This document shows, piece by piece, positions 17,654 through 26,357 of a stretch of DNA of 47,018 nucleotides (the first letter of the stretch is position 1; every line of letters starts with the position of its first letter). The position numbers and the translations under genes were made by a program. Source of the stretch: an uncultured Collinsella sp. (lineage in GTDB: Bacteria; Actinomycetota; Coriobacteriia; Coriobacteriales; Coriobacteriaceae); contig CABTWP010000010.1 of assembly GCA_902488525.1 (NCBI GenBank), forward strand, positions 1 to 47,018, written 5' to 3'. The notes under the pieces were generated by a model. It had not been told where the DNA came from, ran no database searches, and worked only from the letters and a program-made list of their open reading frames with translations.

Positions 17654-18772
17654 ATGAATCCAAATCCCTTTAAGCCCACGGCTGGCAAGCGGCCTCCGAT
17701 ACTCATCGGTCGCGAGTCGGTCATCGAGGATTTTGAGGAAGGGCTCGATAACGGCGCCGGAGCGCCGGGTAGGCTCATGCTCATTACGGGAAATCGCGGC
17801 TGCGGCAAGACGGTTCTCCTGCGGGAGCTGCAACGTCTAGCCAATGAGCGCGGATGGGCGGTTGTCTCCGATTCCGCTTCGCTTGGCTTATGCGACCGAT
17901 TGGCCGACGCGCTTCGCTCGAATAAGCCCGTTGTGACGTCAATGGAGTTCGGTCCGTCGTTTGGCCGGATGTCGGTCGAGGCGGCGCGGGCAAAGGGCGA
18001 AACGTTGCGAGGGCTGGTCAACGAGCGCCTCAAGAAGCTCGGTCCAGGCAAGGGCATACTGTTTGCGATTGACGAGGCGCAATCGGCGTCTATCGAGGAA
18101 CTGGCGGCTCTTGCCGTTCTCTATCAGCAGGTGCTCGGAGACCAGGATGCTACGGGCTTGCCCGATAGCGAGCAGCGCGGCCTTGCGCTGGTGTTCGCCG
18201 GCTTACCCAGTATGGTTGACGATCTGCTCGAAGAGCCGAGCGTAACGTTTTTACGGCGTGCCCAGCAGCGTACGTTGGGGGCGATATCCTTGCCCAAGGT
18301 GCGCGATTCGTATATCCAGACGGTCAAGGACGCTGGTCTTTACGTGGACGCGGGGACGGCGGACCTTGCGGCGCGCAAGAGCATGGGGCATCCCTATATG
18401 GTTCAGCTGGTGGGATATTACATGTGGCGCTCTGCCGTCCGGCGTGGCTCGCAGGTCATCGAAAGGTGCGATGTCGAGGCTGGCCATACGGATGCCGTCT
18501 CCGAGTTCTACGAAGCGGTCGACGCGCCCCTGTATTACGGGCTGCGCAGTCCACAGCGCCTCTTTATCGAGGCCATGGCGGTTGACGAGGGCAAACCGAC
18601 GCGCATGGCGGATGTCATTGAGCGCTGCGATCGCACCCAGAGCTGGGCGAGTAAATATCGCGCAAGCCTGATTCGCGAGCGCGTCATCGGGGCTGCCGGA
18701 TACGGTCTCGTCCGGTTTACCGTGCCCATGCTGGGCGAGTACATCCGCGATCGAGTTTTATGGCATGAGTAG
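17654..18772 (+). CDS. AAA-type ATP-binding protein
   Basis: A 372-residue ATPase with a Walker A motif GNRGCGKT near residue 46 and a Walker B-like LFAIDEAQ near residue 137. The central part, ALVFAGLPSMVDDLLEEP, then a C-terminal region with a possible winged helix (PTRMADVIERCDRTQSWASK), resembles the ORC/Cdc6-like bacterial ATPases with a C-terminal helical DNA-binding domain that occur in Actinobacteria. Its target is unknown. GAGGAGG precedes ATG 17654. Its last eight bases overlap the start of the UvrA-like gene, indicating an operon and perhaps a joint DNA-related task. Three iterons lie in its promoter. Confidence 0.85.
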   Translation: MNPNPFKPTAGKRPPILIGRESVIEDFEEGLDNGAGAPGRLMLITGNRGCGKTVLLRELQRLANERGWAVVSDSASLGLCDRLADALRSNKPVVTSMEFGPSFGRMSVEAARAKGETLRGLVNERLKKLGPGKGILFAIDEAQSASIEELAALAVLYQQVLGDQDATGLPDSEQRGLALVFAGLPSMVDDLLEEPSVTFLRRAQQRTLGAISLPKVRDSYIQTVKDAGLYVDAGTADLAARKSMGHPYMVQLVGYYMWRSAVRRGSQVIERCDVEAGHTDAVSEFYEAVDAPLYYGLRSPQRLFIEAMAVDEGKPTRMADVIERCDRTQSWASKYRASLIRERVIGAAGYGLVRFTVPMLGEYIRDRVLWHE

Positions 18773-21278
18773 GGTGATAAAGGTGACGGAACAGAAGATG
18801 AGTCCGCAGGCTATCGAGGTGCGTGGCGCGCGCGTGCACAACCTCAAAGACATCGATATCGATATTCCACTGGGAAGGCTTGTGGGCATTGCCGGCGTGT
18901 CGGGCTCGGGCAAGAGTTCGCTGGCGCTGGGGGTTCTTTATGCCGAGGGCTCGCGTCGCTATCTTGAGGCGCTCAGCACCTATACCCGCCGTCGTCTGAC
19001 GCAGGCCGAACACGCCCAGGTGGACGAGGTTCTGCACGTGCCGGCGGCGCTCGCATTGCATCAACGCCCCAGCGTGCCGGGCGTGCGCTCGACCTTTGGT
19101 ACCATGACCGAGCTCAACAACAGCCTGCGTCTGCTCTTTAGCCGTTGCGCCCATCACGTGTGCCCGCATTGCGGGGCGCGTGTGGAGCCGAGCCTTAACG
19201 TAGCTGCGGGCCTGTCGCTCACGTGTCCGACATGCGGCCGCGAGTTCTACGCGCCGAGTGCCGAGGATTTGGCTTTCAATAGCGGCGGCGCATGCCCCAC
19301 CTGTGGCGGCACCGGTGTCATGCGCGAGGTGGACGAGGCGAGCCTGGTGCCAGATGAGTCAAAGACCATCAACGAGGGCGCAGTCCTTCCCTGGGGCACG
19401 CTCATGTGGGATCTGATGAAGCAGGTGGCAGGCGAGATGGGCGTACGCACCGACGTGCCGTTTAGCCAACTCACGCCTCAAGAGCGCGACATCGTGTTTC
19501 ATGGTCCGGCGGTTAAGAAGCACATTCTCTACGTTCCCAAAAACGGCGAGGGCGCCACGCCGCTCGACTTCACCTATTACAACGCCGTCTATACCGTCGA
19601 GAATGCGCTCGCCAAGGTCAAGGACGATAAGGGCTTAAAACGCGTTGCGCGCTTTTTGCGCGAGGGAGCATGCCGCGATTGCGGCGGCACGCGTCTCTCC
19701 GAGGCTGCGCGCCAGCCCCAGGTGCGCGGTATCAATCTGGCGCAAGCAGCGGCCATGACGCTGGGTGAGGCGATTGAGTGGGTGCGCGGGGTGCCTACGT
19801 CCTTGCCGGCCGAGATGCGGCCCATGGCGACGGATATCTGCGATTCGTTTTTGAGTGCGGCCCGTCGTCTGGTCGACCTGGGTCTCGATTACCTTTCGCT
19901 CGATCGCGCCGGCGCCACGCTCTCCACGGGTGAGCGCCAGCGTGTGCAGCTCGCCCGCGTGGTGCGCAACCGATCGACGGGTGTGCTTTATGTGCTGGAC
20001 GAGCCTTCGATCGGCTTGCATCCTGCCAATGTCGACGGCTTGGTGGGCGTGATGCGCGATCTGGTGGATGACGGCAACACCGTGGTTGTTGTCGACCACG
20101 ACACGCGCGTACTGGCGGAAGCCGACTATCTGGTCGAGATGGGCCCCGTTGCCGGAGCGGGCGGCGGTAAAGTGATCGCTGCAGGTACGGTGGACGAGGT
20201 CGAACAATCGCAGGGCAGCCGCATCGCCCCGTTTTTGCGCGCAGAGTCCAAGCGCCTGCGTCCGCAGGTGACTGACGAGGAAATGTTCGACCAGGGGCAT
20301 ATTCGCATGGCAACCGATGCCATCCATACCGTTAAGCCGCTCGAAGTTGATATCCCGCGCGGCCGCCTTGTTGCGGTTACGGGCGTTTCGGGTTCGGGCA
20401 AGACGACGTTGGTGCTCGAGACGCTCATCCCGGCGCTTAAGGCGCAGGCAGCCGGCGAGCGCCTGCCAAAACATGTGCGCTGGGTCGATGCCGAAGGCAT
20501 TGCCCGCGCAAACCTGATTGACGCTACGCCTATCGGCGCCAACGTGCGCTCGACAGTGGCGACTTATGCCGACATTCATGACGAGCTGCGTCGCGCCTTC
20601 GCCCGTACGTCCGAGGCCAAGGCAGCCGGCTACAAGGCGGGTGCCTTTAGCTACAACACCGGCGCCTTGCGCTGCCCTACGTGCGATGGCACGGGCTCGA
20701 TATCACTCGACGTGCAGTTTTTGCCCGACGTCGAGATCGTCTGCCCGGCATGTCGCGGCTCACGTTATGCAGACGCGGCTTCGCATATCCATCGCGAGGG
20801 CAAGGACGGGAGTCTCCTTACGTTGCCGCAGCTCATGGACATGAGTGTGGACGAGGCCATCGACGCCACACTGGGGCTCAAGAAGGTTCAGGCGCGCTTG
20901 CAGACCTTGCACGACTTGGGCTTGGGCTATCTCACGCTCGGTGAGCCCACGCCGGCGCTTTCGGGCGGCGAGGCACAGCGCCTTAAGCTCGCGAGCGAGA
21001 TGGGCCGCGTGCAGGATGATGCCGTATTCGTGTTCGACGAACCCACGATTGGCCTGCATCCGCTCGATGTTCAGGTGTTGCTGAGTGTGTTTGACGGCCT
21101 CGTTGCCAAGGGCGCCACGGTTATCGTGATCGAACACGATCTCGACCTTATCCGTAACGCCGATTACGTGATCGACATGGGCCCGGGCGGTGGCGACGCG
21201 GGCGGGCAAATCGTCTGCGCCGGCACGCCGGGCGACATCGCGGCCTGCTCCAAGAGCATTACCGGACGTTATCTATAG
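18765..21278 (+). CDS. UvrA2-like ABC ATPase
   Basis: An 837-residue protein with two ABC ATPase modules: Walker A GVSGSGKSS (about 44-52) and GVSGSGKTT (about 541-549), signature LSTGERQRVQLA and LSGGEAQRLKLA, and two zinc knuckles (CPHC...CPTC and CPTC...CPAC). It is about 100 residues shorter than UvrA because the UvrB-binding domain after the first CPHC is missing. That is the mark of class II UvrA (UvrA2/DrrC-like), linked to drug tolerance or DNA damage in some species. The ATG at 18765 overlaps the ATPase gene by eight bases; an alternative ATG 18798 gives the more canonical start. Confidence 0.9.
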   Translation: MSRVIKVTEQKMSPQAIEVRGARVHNLKDIDIDIPLGRLVGIAGVSGSGKSSLALGVLYAEGSRRYLEALSTYTRRRLTQAEHAQVDEVLHVPAALALHQRPSVPGVRSTFGTMTELNNSLRLLFSRCAHHVCPHCGARVEPSLNVAAGLSLTCPTCGREFYAPSAEDLAFNSGGACPTCGGTGVMREVDEASLVPDESKTINEGAVLPWGTLMWDLMKQVAGEMGVRTDVPFSQLTPQERDIVFHGPAVKKHILYVPKNGEGATPLDFTYYNAVYTVENALAKVKDDKGLKRVARFLREGACRDCGGTRLSEAARQPQVRGINLAQAAAMTLGEAIEWVRGVPTSLPAEMRPMATDICDSFLSAARRLVDLGLDYLSLDRAGATLSTGERQRVQLARVVRNRSTGVLYVLDEPSIGLHPANVDGLVGVMRDLVDDGNTVVVVDHDTRVLAEADYLVEMGPVAGAGGGKVIAAGTVDEVEQSQGSRIAPFLRAESKRLRPQVTDEEMFDQGHIRMATDAIHTVKPLEVDIPRGRLVAVTGVSGSGKTTLVLETLIPALKAQAAGERLPKHVRWVDAEGIARANLIDATPIGANVRSTVATYADIHDELRRAFARTSEAKAAGYKAGAFSYNTGALRCPTCDGTGSISLDVQFLPDVEIVCPACRGSRYADAASHIHREGKDGSLLTLPQLMDMSVDEAIDATLGLKKVQARLQTLHDLGLGYLTLGEPTPALSGGEAQRLKLASEMGRVQDDAVFVFDEPTIGLHPLDVQVLLSVFDGLVAKGATVIVIEHDLDLIRNADYVIDMGPGGGDAGGQIVCAGTPGDIAACSKSITGRYL

Positions 21279-21281
21279 GCG

Positions 21282-21312
21282 ATGTGACAAAGGGGCAGTC
21301 CTTTTGTCACAT
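21282..21312. repeat. REP-like palindrome between uvrA2 and trmL
   Basis: ATGTGACAAA (21282-21291) and TTTGTCACAT (21303-21312) are perfect inverted copies around an 11-base loop containing GGGGCAG. The trmL stop codon (TGA, minus strand) lies inside the right arm. Confidence 0.7.
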
Positions 21313-21906
21313 TCCCGGAAAGCCTGCCTGGCGCAGGGCCTCGTAGAGGACGATGGCGGCGCTGTTGGAGAGGTTGAGTGCGCTGATGCGGTAGTCGTCC
21401 GGGTTGACGAAGTTGCCGCAGATGTCCTGTTGAAGGATGGCCTCGTGGCTGTCCTCGGTATGTCCGAGCGATTCCTCGTGGGCTTCCCAAGCCTCGGCGT
21501 TATCGAGTGAGTCACAATCGCGCAGCATGGGGATACGCTCGCAACGCTCGGGCGCCGCGGCAAGCAGTGGCTCGGGAATGCCCGAGCTCTCGCTGCCAAA
21601 GACCAAGTAGTCACCATCGCGGTAGGTGCTTTGCGCATAGGTTCGGCGTGCCTTTTTGGTCAGCAGATGCAGGCGACCATCGGCGGGGGAGAGATCGTTG
21701 CGCGCAAGGAAATCCTCCCAGCCGGCATAGGTCGTCACGTCCAAATTTTGCCAGTAGCCCAGACCGGCGCGACGTACCGTCTTGTCGTCGAGCGAAAACC
21801 CCAGCGGCTCCACCAGATGCAGGCGGGCGCCGGTGACCACGCAGGTGCGGCCGATATTGCCCGTATTGGCCGGAATCTCGGGCGCATACAGCACAATGTT
21901 GAACAT
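21307..21906 (-). CDS. trmL: tRNA (cytidine(34)-2'-O)-methyltransferase
   Basis: A 199-residue SPOUT methyltransferase that 2'-O-methylates the wobble base of tRNA-Leu species. MFNIVLYAPEIPANTGNIGR, GARLHLVEPLGFSLDDK and FGSESSGIPE are canonical, as is ALNLSNSAAIVLYEALRQ. Between RIPM and ALNLSNS, however, lie 48 residues instead of the usual few; the insertion is acidic and sits near the trefoil knot. ATG 21906 is preceded by AGGAG; an open frame further upstream is not coding. The stop lies in a REP-like palindrome. Confidence 0.92.
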   Translation of the reverse strand: MFNIVLYAPEIPANTGNIGRTCVVTGARLHLVEPLGFSLDDKTVRRAGLGYWQNLDVTTYAGWEDFLARNDLSPADGRLHLLTKKARRTYAQSTYRDGDYLVFGSESSGIPEPLLAAAPERCERIPMLRDCDSLDNAEAWEAHEESLGHTEDSHEAILQQDICGNFVNPDDYRISALNLSNSAAIVLYEALRQAGFPGM

Positions 21907-21926
21907 GAATCTCCTTGGCTCAGAAC

Positions 21927-21962
21927 GAAAAACCACCACGAAGTTAACCTTCGTGGTGGTTT
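21927..21962 (-). terminator. Terminator of the CobW-type GTPase gene
   Basis: A perfect 14-bp stem (21930-21943 with 21949-21962) with a five-base loop is followed on the minus strand by TTTTTCG. It lies between the GTPase gene and trmL. Confidence 0.9.
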
Positions 21963-22001
21963 GGCGGTTACGTAGACAGAAAAATGCCCGCTTGGATAAA
22001 C

Positions 22002-23132
22002 CTAGGCGCGGTGCCAGTCGGTCAGGCAGGCATCGAGGGAAGCGATGAGCGCATCCTTGTCCATGTGACGGCCGATGATGCACAGACTCGTCATACGGTC
22101 GCCCGTCTCGTCGTCCCAAATCTGCATGATCTCGGGGTTCTCGTCGATGATCTTCTGCTTCTCGCCTTCGGGCGCCGAGTCGACAAACAGGCCGTTCTCC
22201 ATCAGGCGCATCTGGTGGCCGGCCTGCTCAAACATGTAGCACATGTCCGGATCGCCGGTCTGCCACAGCGGACCCTTGACGCGAATGACCTCGTCGGGCC
22301 ACTCCTGCTCAACAAAATCGGTGAACTTCTGCAGGTCAAACGGCTTGCGGCGCGAGTACACAAAGGTCTCGATGTCGTACTCGAGCACCTCGGGGTCGTC
22401 GTGCTCCTCGGGATGCTCCATGGCCTCGATCCAGGCGGCGGAGTTGTAGGCGCGCATAAAGTCGAAGCGGTCGGTGTCGAGCAGCTCCTCCATGGGGACC
22501 TCGCCGTTTTGAGCCTCGACAATCACAGCGTCCTTCTGCAGGCTGCGCACGATGGCCTTAAGCTCGGCGATCTGCTCGGGCGTCACGGTATCGGTCTTGT
22601 TGAGGATGAGCGTGGAGCAGAACTCGATCTGCTGGATGAGCAGGCTCTCGATGTCGTCCTCGTCGATATCCTCGGCCAGTAGGTCGCGACCGCCGTTGAA
22701 CTCGTCGTACATGCGGGCGCAGTCGACCACGGCCACGATGTTGTCGAGCGCGAGCTTAGGCTCGCCGCCCACCTTGGCCTCGTCGCAGAAGCTCGAGATG
22801 GTGTAGGCGATGGGGATGGGCTCGCAAATGCCCGAGGCCTCGATGATGATGTAGTCGAAGTTGCCCGAATCGGCGATGCCCTGCAGCTGGTTGGCAAGGT
22901 CGTCCGAAAGCGTGCAGCAGATGCAGCCGTTGGTGAGCGGGATGAGGTCGTCGGTCTCGGAAAGGCCACCGTCGGCGATAAGGCTGGCGTCGACGTTGAT
23001 CTCGCCGATGTCGTTGACGATCACGGCGGCGCGGATGCCGCCGTCGTTAGCGAGGATGTGGTTGAGCAGCGTGGTCTTGCCGGCACCGAGGTATCCGGTA
23101 AGCATGATGATCTTCACGGGTTTGTTGGGCAT
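22002..23132 (-). CDS. CobW/P47K-family GTP-binding metallochaperone
   Basis: A 376-residue G3E GTPase. GYLGAGKTT (13-21) is the P-loop, and NGCICCTL has the metal-binding CxCC (70-73); DNIVAVVDCARMYDE and LNKTD (base recognition) follow, with the CobW C-terminal domain at the end. These proteins deliver metal ions (zinc or cobalt) to target enzymes; the metal here is unknown. ATG 23132 is preceded by AAAGGAGGGCAC, so I prefer it to a longer ATG 21 bp upstream. It has its own terminator and no metal transport neighbour. Confidence 0.92.
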   Translation of the reverse strand: MPNKPVKIIMLTGYLGAGKTTLLNHILANDGGIRAAVIVNDIGEINVDASLIADGGLSETDDLIPLTNGCICCTLSDDLANQLQGIADSGNFDYIIIEASGICEPIPIAYTISSFCDEAKVGGEPKLALDNIVAVVDCARMYDEFNGGRDLLAEDIDEDDIESLLIQQIEFCSTLILNKTDTVTPEQIAELKAIVRSLQKDAVIVEAQNGEVPMEELLDTDRFDFMRAYNSAAWIEAMEHPEEHDDPEVLEYDIETFVYSRRKPFDLQKFTDFVEQEWPDEVIRVKGPLWQTGDPDMCYMFEQAGHQMRLMENGLFVDSAPEGEKQKIIDENPEIMQIWDDETGDRMTSLCIIGRHMDKDALIASLDACLTDWHRA

Positions 23133-23218
23133 GTGCCCTCCTTTGTTAGACATGGCTTACAGTTGAATCTTATGCCAAACGCCTGCTCTTATACCCACGC
23201 GCCGGCAAATAACACAAG

Positions 23219-23560
23219 CTACTCCCAGGCTCCCCATACATCGGGGCAATAACCGACGGTGGCCTTTTTGCCGTTGCGCACGATGGGCTCGGCTAGAACC
23301 TGCTGGTTCTCGAGCAGCTTGTCGAAGCGCTGACTGGGGGTAAGGTGCTGGATGAGCGCGAGCGTCTCCTCGTCCTTGGTTTTGGGATTGAGCAGCTTGT
23401 CGATGCCGCCGACCGCCTGCATCACGCTCGTGAGCTCGCCCTTGCTCATCTCCTTTTCCTTAAGGTCAATAAACTGCACCTTAATGCGGCGCTCCTTAAA
23501 AAAGCGCTGCGCCTTCTTGGTATCGAAGGACTTTTTGGTGCCAAAAATCTGCACGTTCAT
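23219..23560 (-). CDS. ArsC/Spx-fold protein lacking the active cysteine
   Basis: A 113-residue thioredoxin-fold protein of the ArsC/YffB/Spx family: MNVQIFGTKKSFDTKKAQRF at the start, PIVRNGKKATVGY near the end. In relatives the tenth or eleventh residue is a cysteine (GTKKC or GIKNC); here it is serine (S11). A reductase needs that cysteine, so the protein is unlikely to be a functional arsenate reductase and may be regulatory or structural. It sits 17 bp from the flavodoxin reductase gene, same strand, probably co-transcribed with it. Confidence 0.85.
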   Translation of the reverse strand: MNVQIFGTKKSFDTKKAQRFFKERRIKVQFIDLKEKEMSKGELTSVMQAVGGIDKLLNPKTKDEETLALIQHLTPSQRFDKLLENQQVLAEPIVRNGKKATVGYCPDVWGAWE

Positions 23561-23577
23561 GTATTTGTTCCGCCGTT

Positions 23578-24204
23578 CTACCTGATGAAGTTGGTCGTTG
23601 CTCGATCTGCCTCGGGTGCGTTGATGCCGGCGGCCTGTCCTGCCTCGATACAGCGAAGGAGCCAGGCCATGTTTTTGCCGATGTTGCGCATGGTGGCAAG
23701 GCCCTCGGCGTCCCCATTGGCGTCGCCGGGCACGCGACCAAACACGTTGTTCCAGTACGTGGAGGCAACCACGGGCATCTGGTTGATGGTGAAGTACTTA
23801 TTGAGCACATCGAAGGTGGTCGACGTGCCTCCGCGACGGGCGACGGCGACCGCGGCGCCGGGTTTGTGCTCAAAGGCATGCCCGCCGGCATAGAAGGCGC
23901 GATCGAGGGCCGAGAGGATGCGGCCGCTGGGGTGCGCATAGTAGACGGGCGAGCCAAAGATAAAGCCGTCTGCCTGCTCGGCGGCAGCAATCAGCTCGTT
24001 CACCACGTCATCGTCAAAGGTACAGCGACCGCCAAGCTTGCCGCACTGGCCGCAACCGATGCAATCGCGAATGGGCTTGGCGCCCAGTTGAAACACCTCG
24101 GTATCAATGCCTTCTGCATTGAGCTGCTCGGCGACCTCGGCGAGTGCACGGGCGGTGTTACCGTTTGCCTTGGGGCTGCCATTGACCAAAAGAACCTTCA
24201 TCAC
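23578..24204 (-). CDS. Flavodoxin-family NADPH-dependent FMN reductase
   Basis: A 208-residue flavoprotein with the phosphate loop GSPKANGNTARA near residue 9, a conserved CIGCGQCGKLGGRC motif at about 48-61 and GSPVYYAHPSG (about 84). The four cysteines are characteristic of the iron-sulfur-flavoprotein-like and NADPH-dependent FMN reductase branch; they may bind a 4Fe-4S cluster or be redox-active. It likely handles two-electron reduction of quinones or related compounds. ATG 24204 or 24201 is the start. The ArsC-fold gene lies directly downstream. Confidence 0.88.
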   Translation of the reverse strand: MMKVLLVNGSPKANGNTARALAEVAEQLNAEGIDTEVFQLGAKPIRDCIGCGQCGKLGGRCTFDDDVVNELIAAAEQADGFIFGSPVYYAHPSGRILSALDRAFYAGGHAFEHKPGAAVAVARRGGTSTTFDVLNKYFTINQMPVVASTYWNNVFGRVPGDANGDAEGLATMRNIGKNMAWLLRCIEAGQAAGINAPEADRATTNFIR

Positions 24205-24275
24205 AAACTCCCTCTGCTTTTGGTGACTTCTGCAGAGGATTATCGCACGATGGGGGAGGCGGCGCGGGCGCGGTG

Positions 24276-25805
24276 CTAATCCAGTTTGGTACCTGGCACC
24301 TGCACGGCTTTCCCGAGCAACGCTTTGAGCTCGTTCAAAATGGAAACGGGTTGTCGATCGACAGCGTCCAGATGAAGCGTCGCCACACGAATGGGTGGCT
24401 GATATTCAAGCGAGCCGATGAGCACGGGGGAACCCAGGAACCGCTCGATTTCGTCTGCGATCGAGTCGGTCTCTTCGGGATCAAAGTCGTCGAAAAGCGC
24501 CACGAATGTCGGCCCCGTCGAGCGGAACAGGCGACCCTTGCCGCGCGAGCAATCCATGAGGCAGGCGGCGCTTTCGGCGAGCACGCGGTCGCCTGCATCG
24601 AATCCAAGGCGGGCATTGACTTCGGCGATATCGTCGACCTTAATGGCAATAAAGCCTGCCTCGCGCGCCACGCGGCGCATCTCTCCAATAGCATTGACCA
24701 GCGCGTGGACATCGCCCAGGCCGGTCACGGAATCGGTCGTATCCGCTAGGCTTCGGTTGATGATAATGCCCACATACATGTTGGGCTCGGTATCGGTGCC
24801 GTCCAAGCGGTAGCCCGTGCAGTCGCAAAGCGCGTACGCTCCGGTGGCATCCATCACGCGGTACTGCATGTAGTGGAAGTGCCATGTGCCGTGTATCACC
24901 ATGTCGAGCTCGGCACGTACGTTGTCGCGGTCCTCGGGATGAACGCGGGCGAGCCACATGTCGAGTGAGTTAAAAGGGTGCTGGGAGGGCAGGTCAAAAT
25001 CGCGCACGGCGTTAACCGACCATTGCGATTCTCCCGTATCGAGATTGAGGATAAACGGATAGCGCGTCTCGGAGCTCATGGAGATCGCTTGGAACACCCG
25101 GTCGTTGCAGGGAAGCTGATCGACGATTGGGCGTTGCGGCGCGTCATTGTCTTTCGGTTGCTGCACACGATGCATAAGCTTATAGCGATACATTTTGCGA
25201 TCGGCATCCATCGTCATCTGGCGACGCGTGTCGCCAGCAAGTGGATCGACGCGCGAGCAGCCAAAGCTAAAGCTGCCGATCATGGGCGCCTTGCCACCTG
25301 AGCTCGCCTCGATCAGCCCGGCACGTACCTGCTCCAAGCGCTGCTCGAGTTCGGTCTCGTTTGCGGAGAGCGAGATAAGCACAAACTCGTCTCCACCGAT
25401 ACGGAACAGCATCTCATCGTGCTCCATGGTTTCGGAGAGCGTGCGGCAGATGCTCAGAATATAGCGATTGCCTTCGGCGTGGCCAAACCTATCATTGCAA
25501 TGCTTGAGATGGTCGATGTCAATATAGGCGCAGGTGAAGGGGTCGCCTTTGCGCCAGAGTTGCTCGACGTGACGGTCGAATCCGTTGCGGTTGCCCAAGT
25601 TGGTGAGCGGATCGATATAGGCGTTGCGCTCAAGCAGCTGGCGCTCTTGTTGCAGGATGGCATGCGTCTTTTGCAGTTGCTCACCAACGGCGCGTAGCTC
25701 AGCAGGCAGCGCGGCAACATCGAGTTCAGCGGTCGAGACGCCGTTTGCAAGTCGCTGAAGATAGGCAATAATCGATTGCTCGCCCAAGCGATACGACTCG
25801 TTCAT
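24276..25805 (-). CDS. GGDEF-domain diguanylate cyclase with PAS and degenerate second GGDEF
   Basis: A 509-residue protein: a helical N-terminus, a GGDEF domain with intact RIGGDEF (136-141) and a DIDHLKHCNDRFGH segment, then a PAS-like block (WSVNAVRDFD..HPEDRDNV) and a second GGDEF-like domain whose motif is STGPTF in place of GGDEF. The first domain is probably an active c-di-GMP synthase; the second is likely a sensor relic. ATG 25805 follows AAGGAGGTTATCCATC. The last residues, VQVPGTKLD, are encoded by a small GGTACC-type palindrome and may be an extension. An EAL relic lies directly upstream. Confidence 0.9.
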   Translation of the reverse strand: MNESYRLGEQSIIAYLQRLANGVSTAELDVAALPAELRAVGEQLQKTHAILQQERQLLERNAYIDPLTNLGNRNGFDRHVEQLWRKGDPFTCAYIDIDHLKHCNDRFGHAEGNRYILSICRTLSETMEHDEMLFRIGGDEFVLISLSANETELEQRLEQVRAGLIEASSGGKAPMIGSFSFGCSRVDPLAGDTRRQMTMDADRKMYRYKLMHRVQQPKDNDAPQRPIVDQLPCNDRVFQAISMSSETRYPFILNLDTGESQWSVNAVRDFDLPSQHPFNSLDMWLARVHPEDRDNVRAELDMVIHGTWHFHYMQYRVMDATGAYALCDCTGYRLDGTDTEPNMYVGIIINRSLADTTDSVTGLGDVHALVNAIGEMRRVAREAGFIAIKVDDIAEVNARLGFDAGDRVLAESAACLMDCSRGKGRLFRSTGPTFVALFDDFDPEETDSIADEIERFLGSPVLIGSLEYQPPIRVATLHLDAVDRQPVSILNELKALLGKAVQVPGTKLD

Positions 25806-25843
25806 GATGGATAACCTCCTTGGGCGGAACAACGGTTTGTATC

Positions 25844-25874
25844 ATATCCCCAATTCGGTTTGAATTGGGGATAT
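25844..25874. repeat. Palindrome between GGDEF gene and EAL relic
   Basis: ATATCCCCAATT (25844-25855) and AATTGGGGATAT (25863-25874) are perfect 12-bp arms around seven bases. No T tract follows; it may be an operator of the GGDEF gene or a terminator remnant. Confidence 0.6.
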
Positions 25875-25932
25875 AAGTTAGCTAATGGAGACAAATGTCC
25901 CCTTCGACGGTGGCGTTTTGCGCGCGAGCGTA

Positions 25933-26229
25933 TCAGTTGTTATTGCCGCCATCGAGCAATGCCTCAAAATCCTTCGCCGGCATGGGGCGGTAGTAGAGGA
26001 AGCCCTGAGCGTAGCGGGCGCCCATTTGTCGTAGCATGTTCGCCTGCTCATTCGTCTCGACGCCTTCGACCACGACCGGCAGATGGAGCGACTGCGCCAT
26101 TTCGAGCATCGATGAAATGATCTGCGTGCTGCGGCCTTGATCGCCGTCGACGGGCGCAATCTGCCAAATGTGCTTGTCGAGCGTCACCATAAAGCCGCTT
26201 TCCTCGAGTGCGGGGATATGGGTGCACAT
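25933..26229 (-). pseudogene. EAL-domain phosphodiesterase relic
   Basis: The minus strand reads PALEESGFMVTLDKH and then GRSTQIISSMLEMAQSLHLP, VVVEGVETNEQANML and AQGFLYYRPMP, which is the C-terminal third of an EAL c-di-GMP phosphodiesterase. The segment that normally joins the first two, including the DDFGSGYSSL stretch, is missing and the true N-terminus is absent, so it is decayed. It lies immediately upstream of the GGDEF gene; the pair may once have been an opposing synthase/hydrolase unit. The patatin gene on the other strand begins 129 bp beyond the intact part. Confidence 0.85.
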
Positions 26230-26315
26230 GCTGTGGACGGCTATTATTCGACAGGCGGTAGCGCGACGATGCGATGTTCGATGAAAATGCGACTGAGACG
26301 ATATATGTTGACGGG

Positions 26316-26321
26316 TATACT
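26316..26321 (+). promoter_or_regulatory. Putative -10 element of the patatin gene
   Basis: TATACT at 26316-26321 lies 37 bp upstream of the patatin ATG. CTGAGA at 26293-26298 has the correct 17-bp spacing but is a weak -35. Confidence 0.4.
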
Positions 26322-26357
26322 TGTCCCGGTTTAAAACGCAGGAACGGAGATGGTCGC

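Noticed and set aside
15380..17833. Open frame of 817 codons opposite the TetM-like gene
   Set aside because: It runs antisense through the GTPase and into two other genes and shows no domain.
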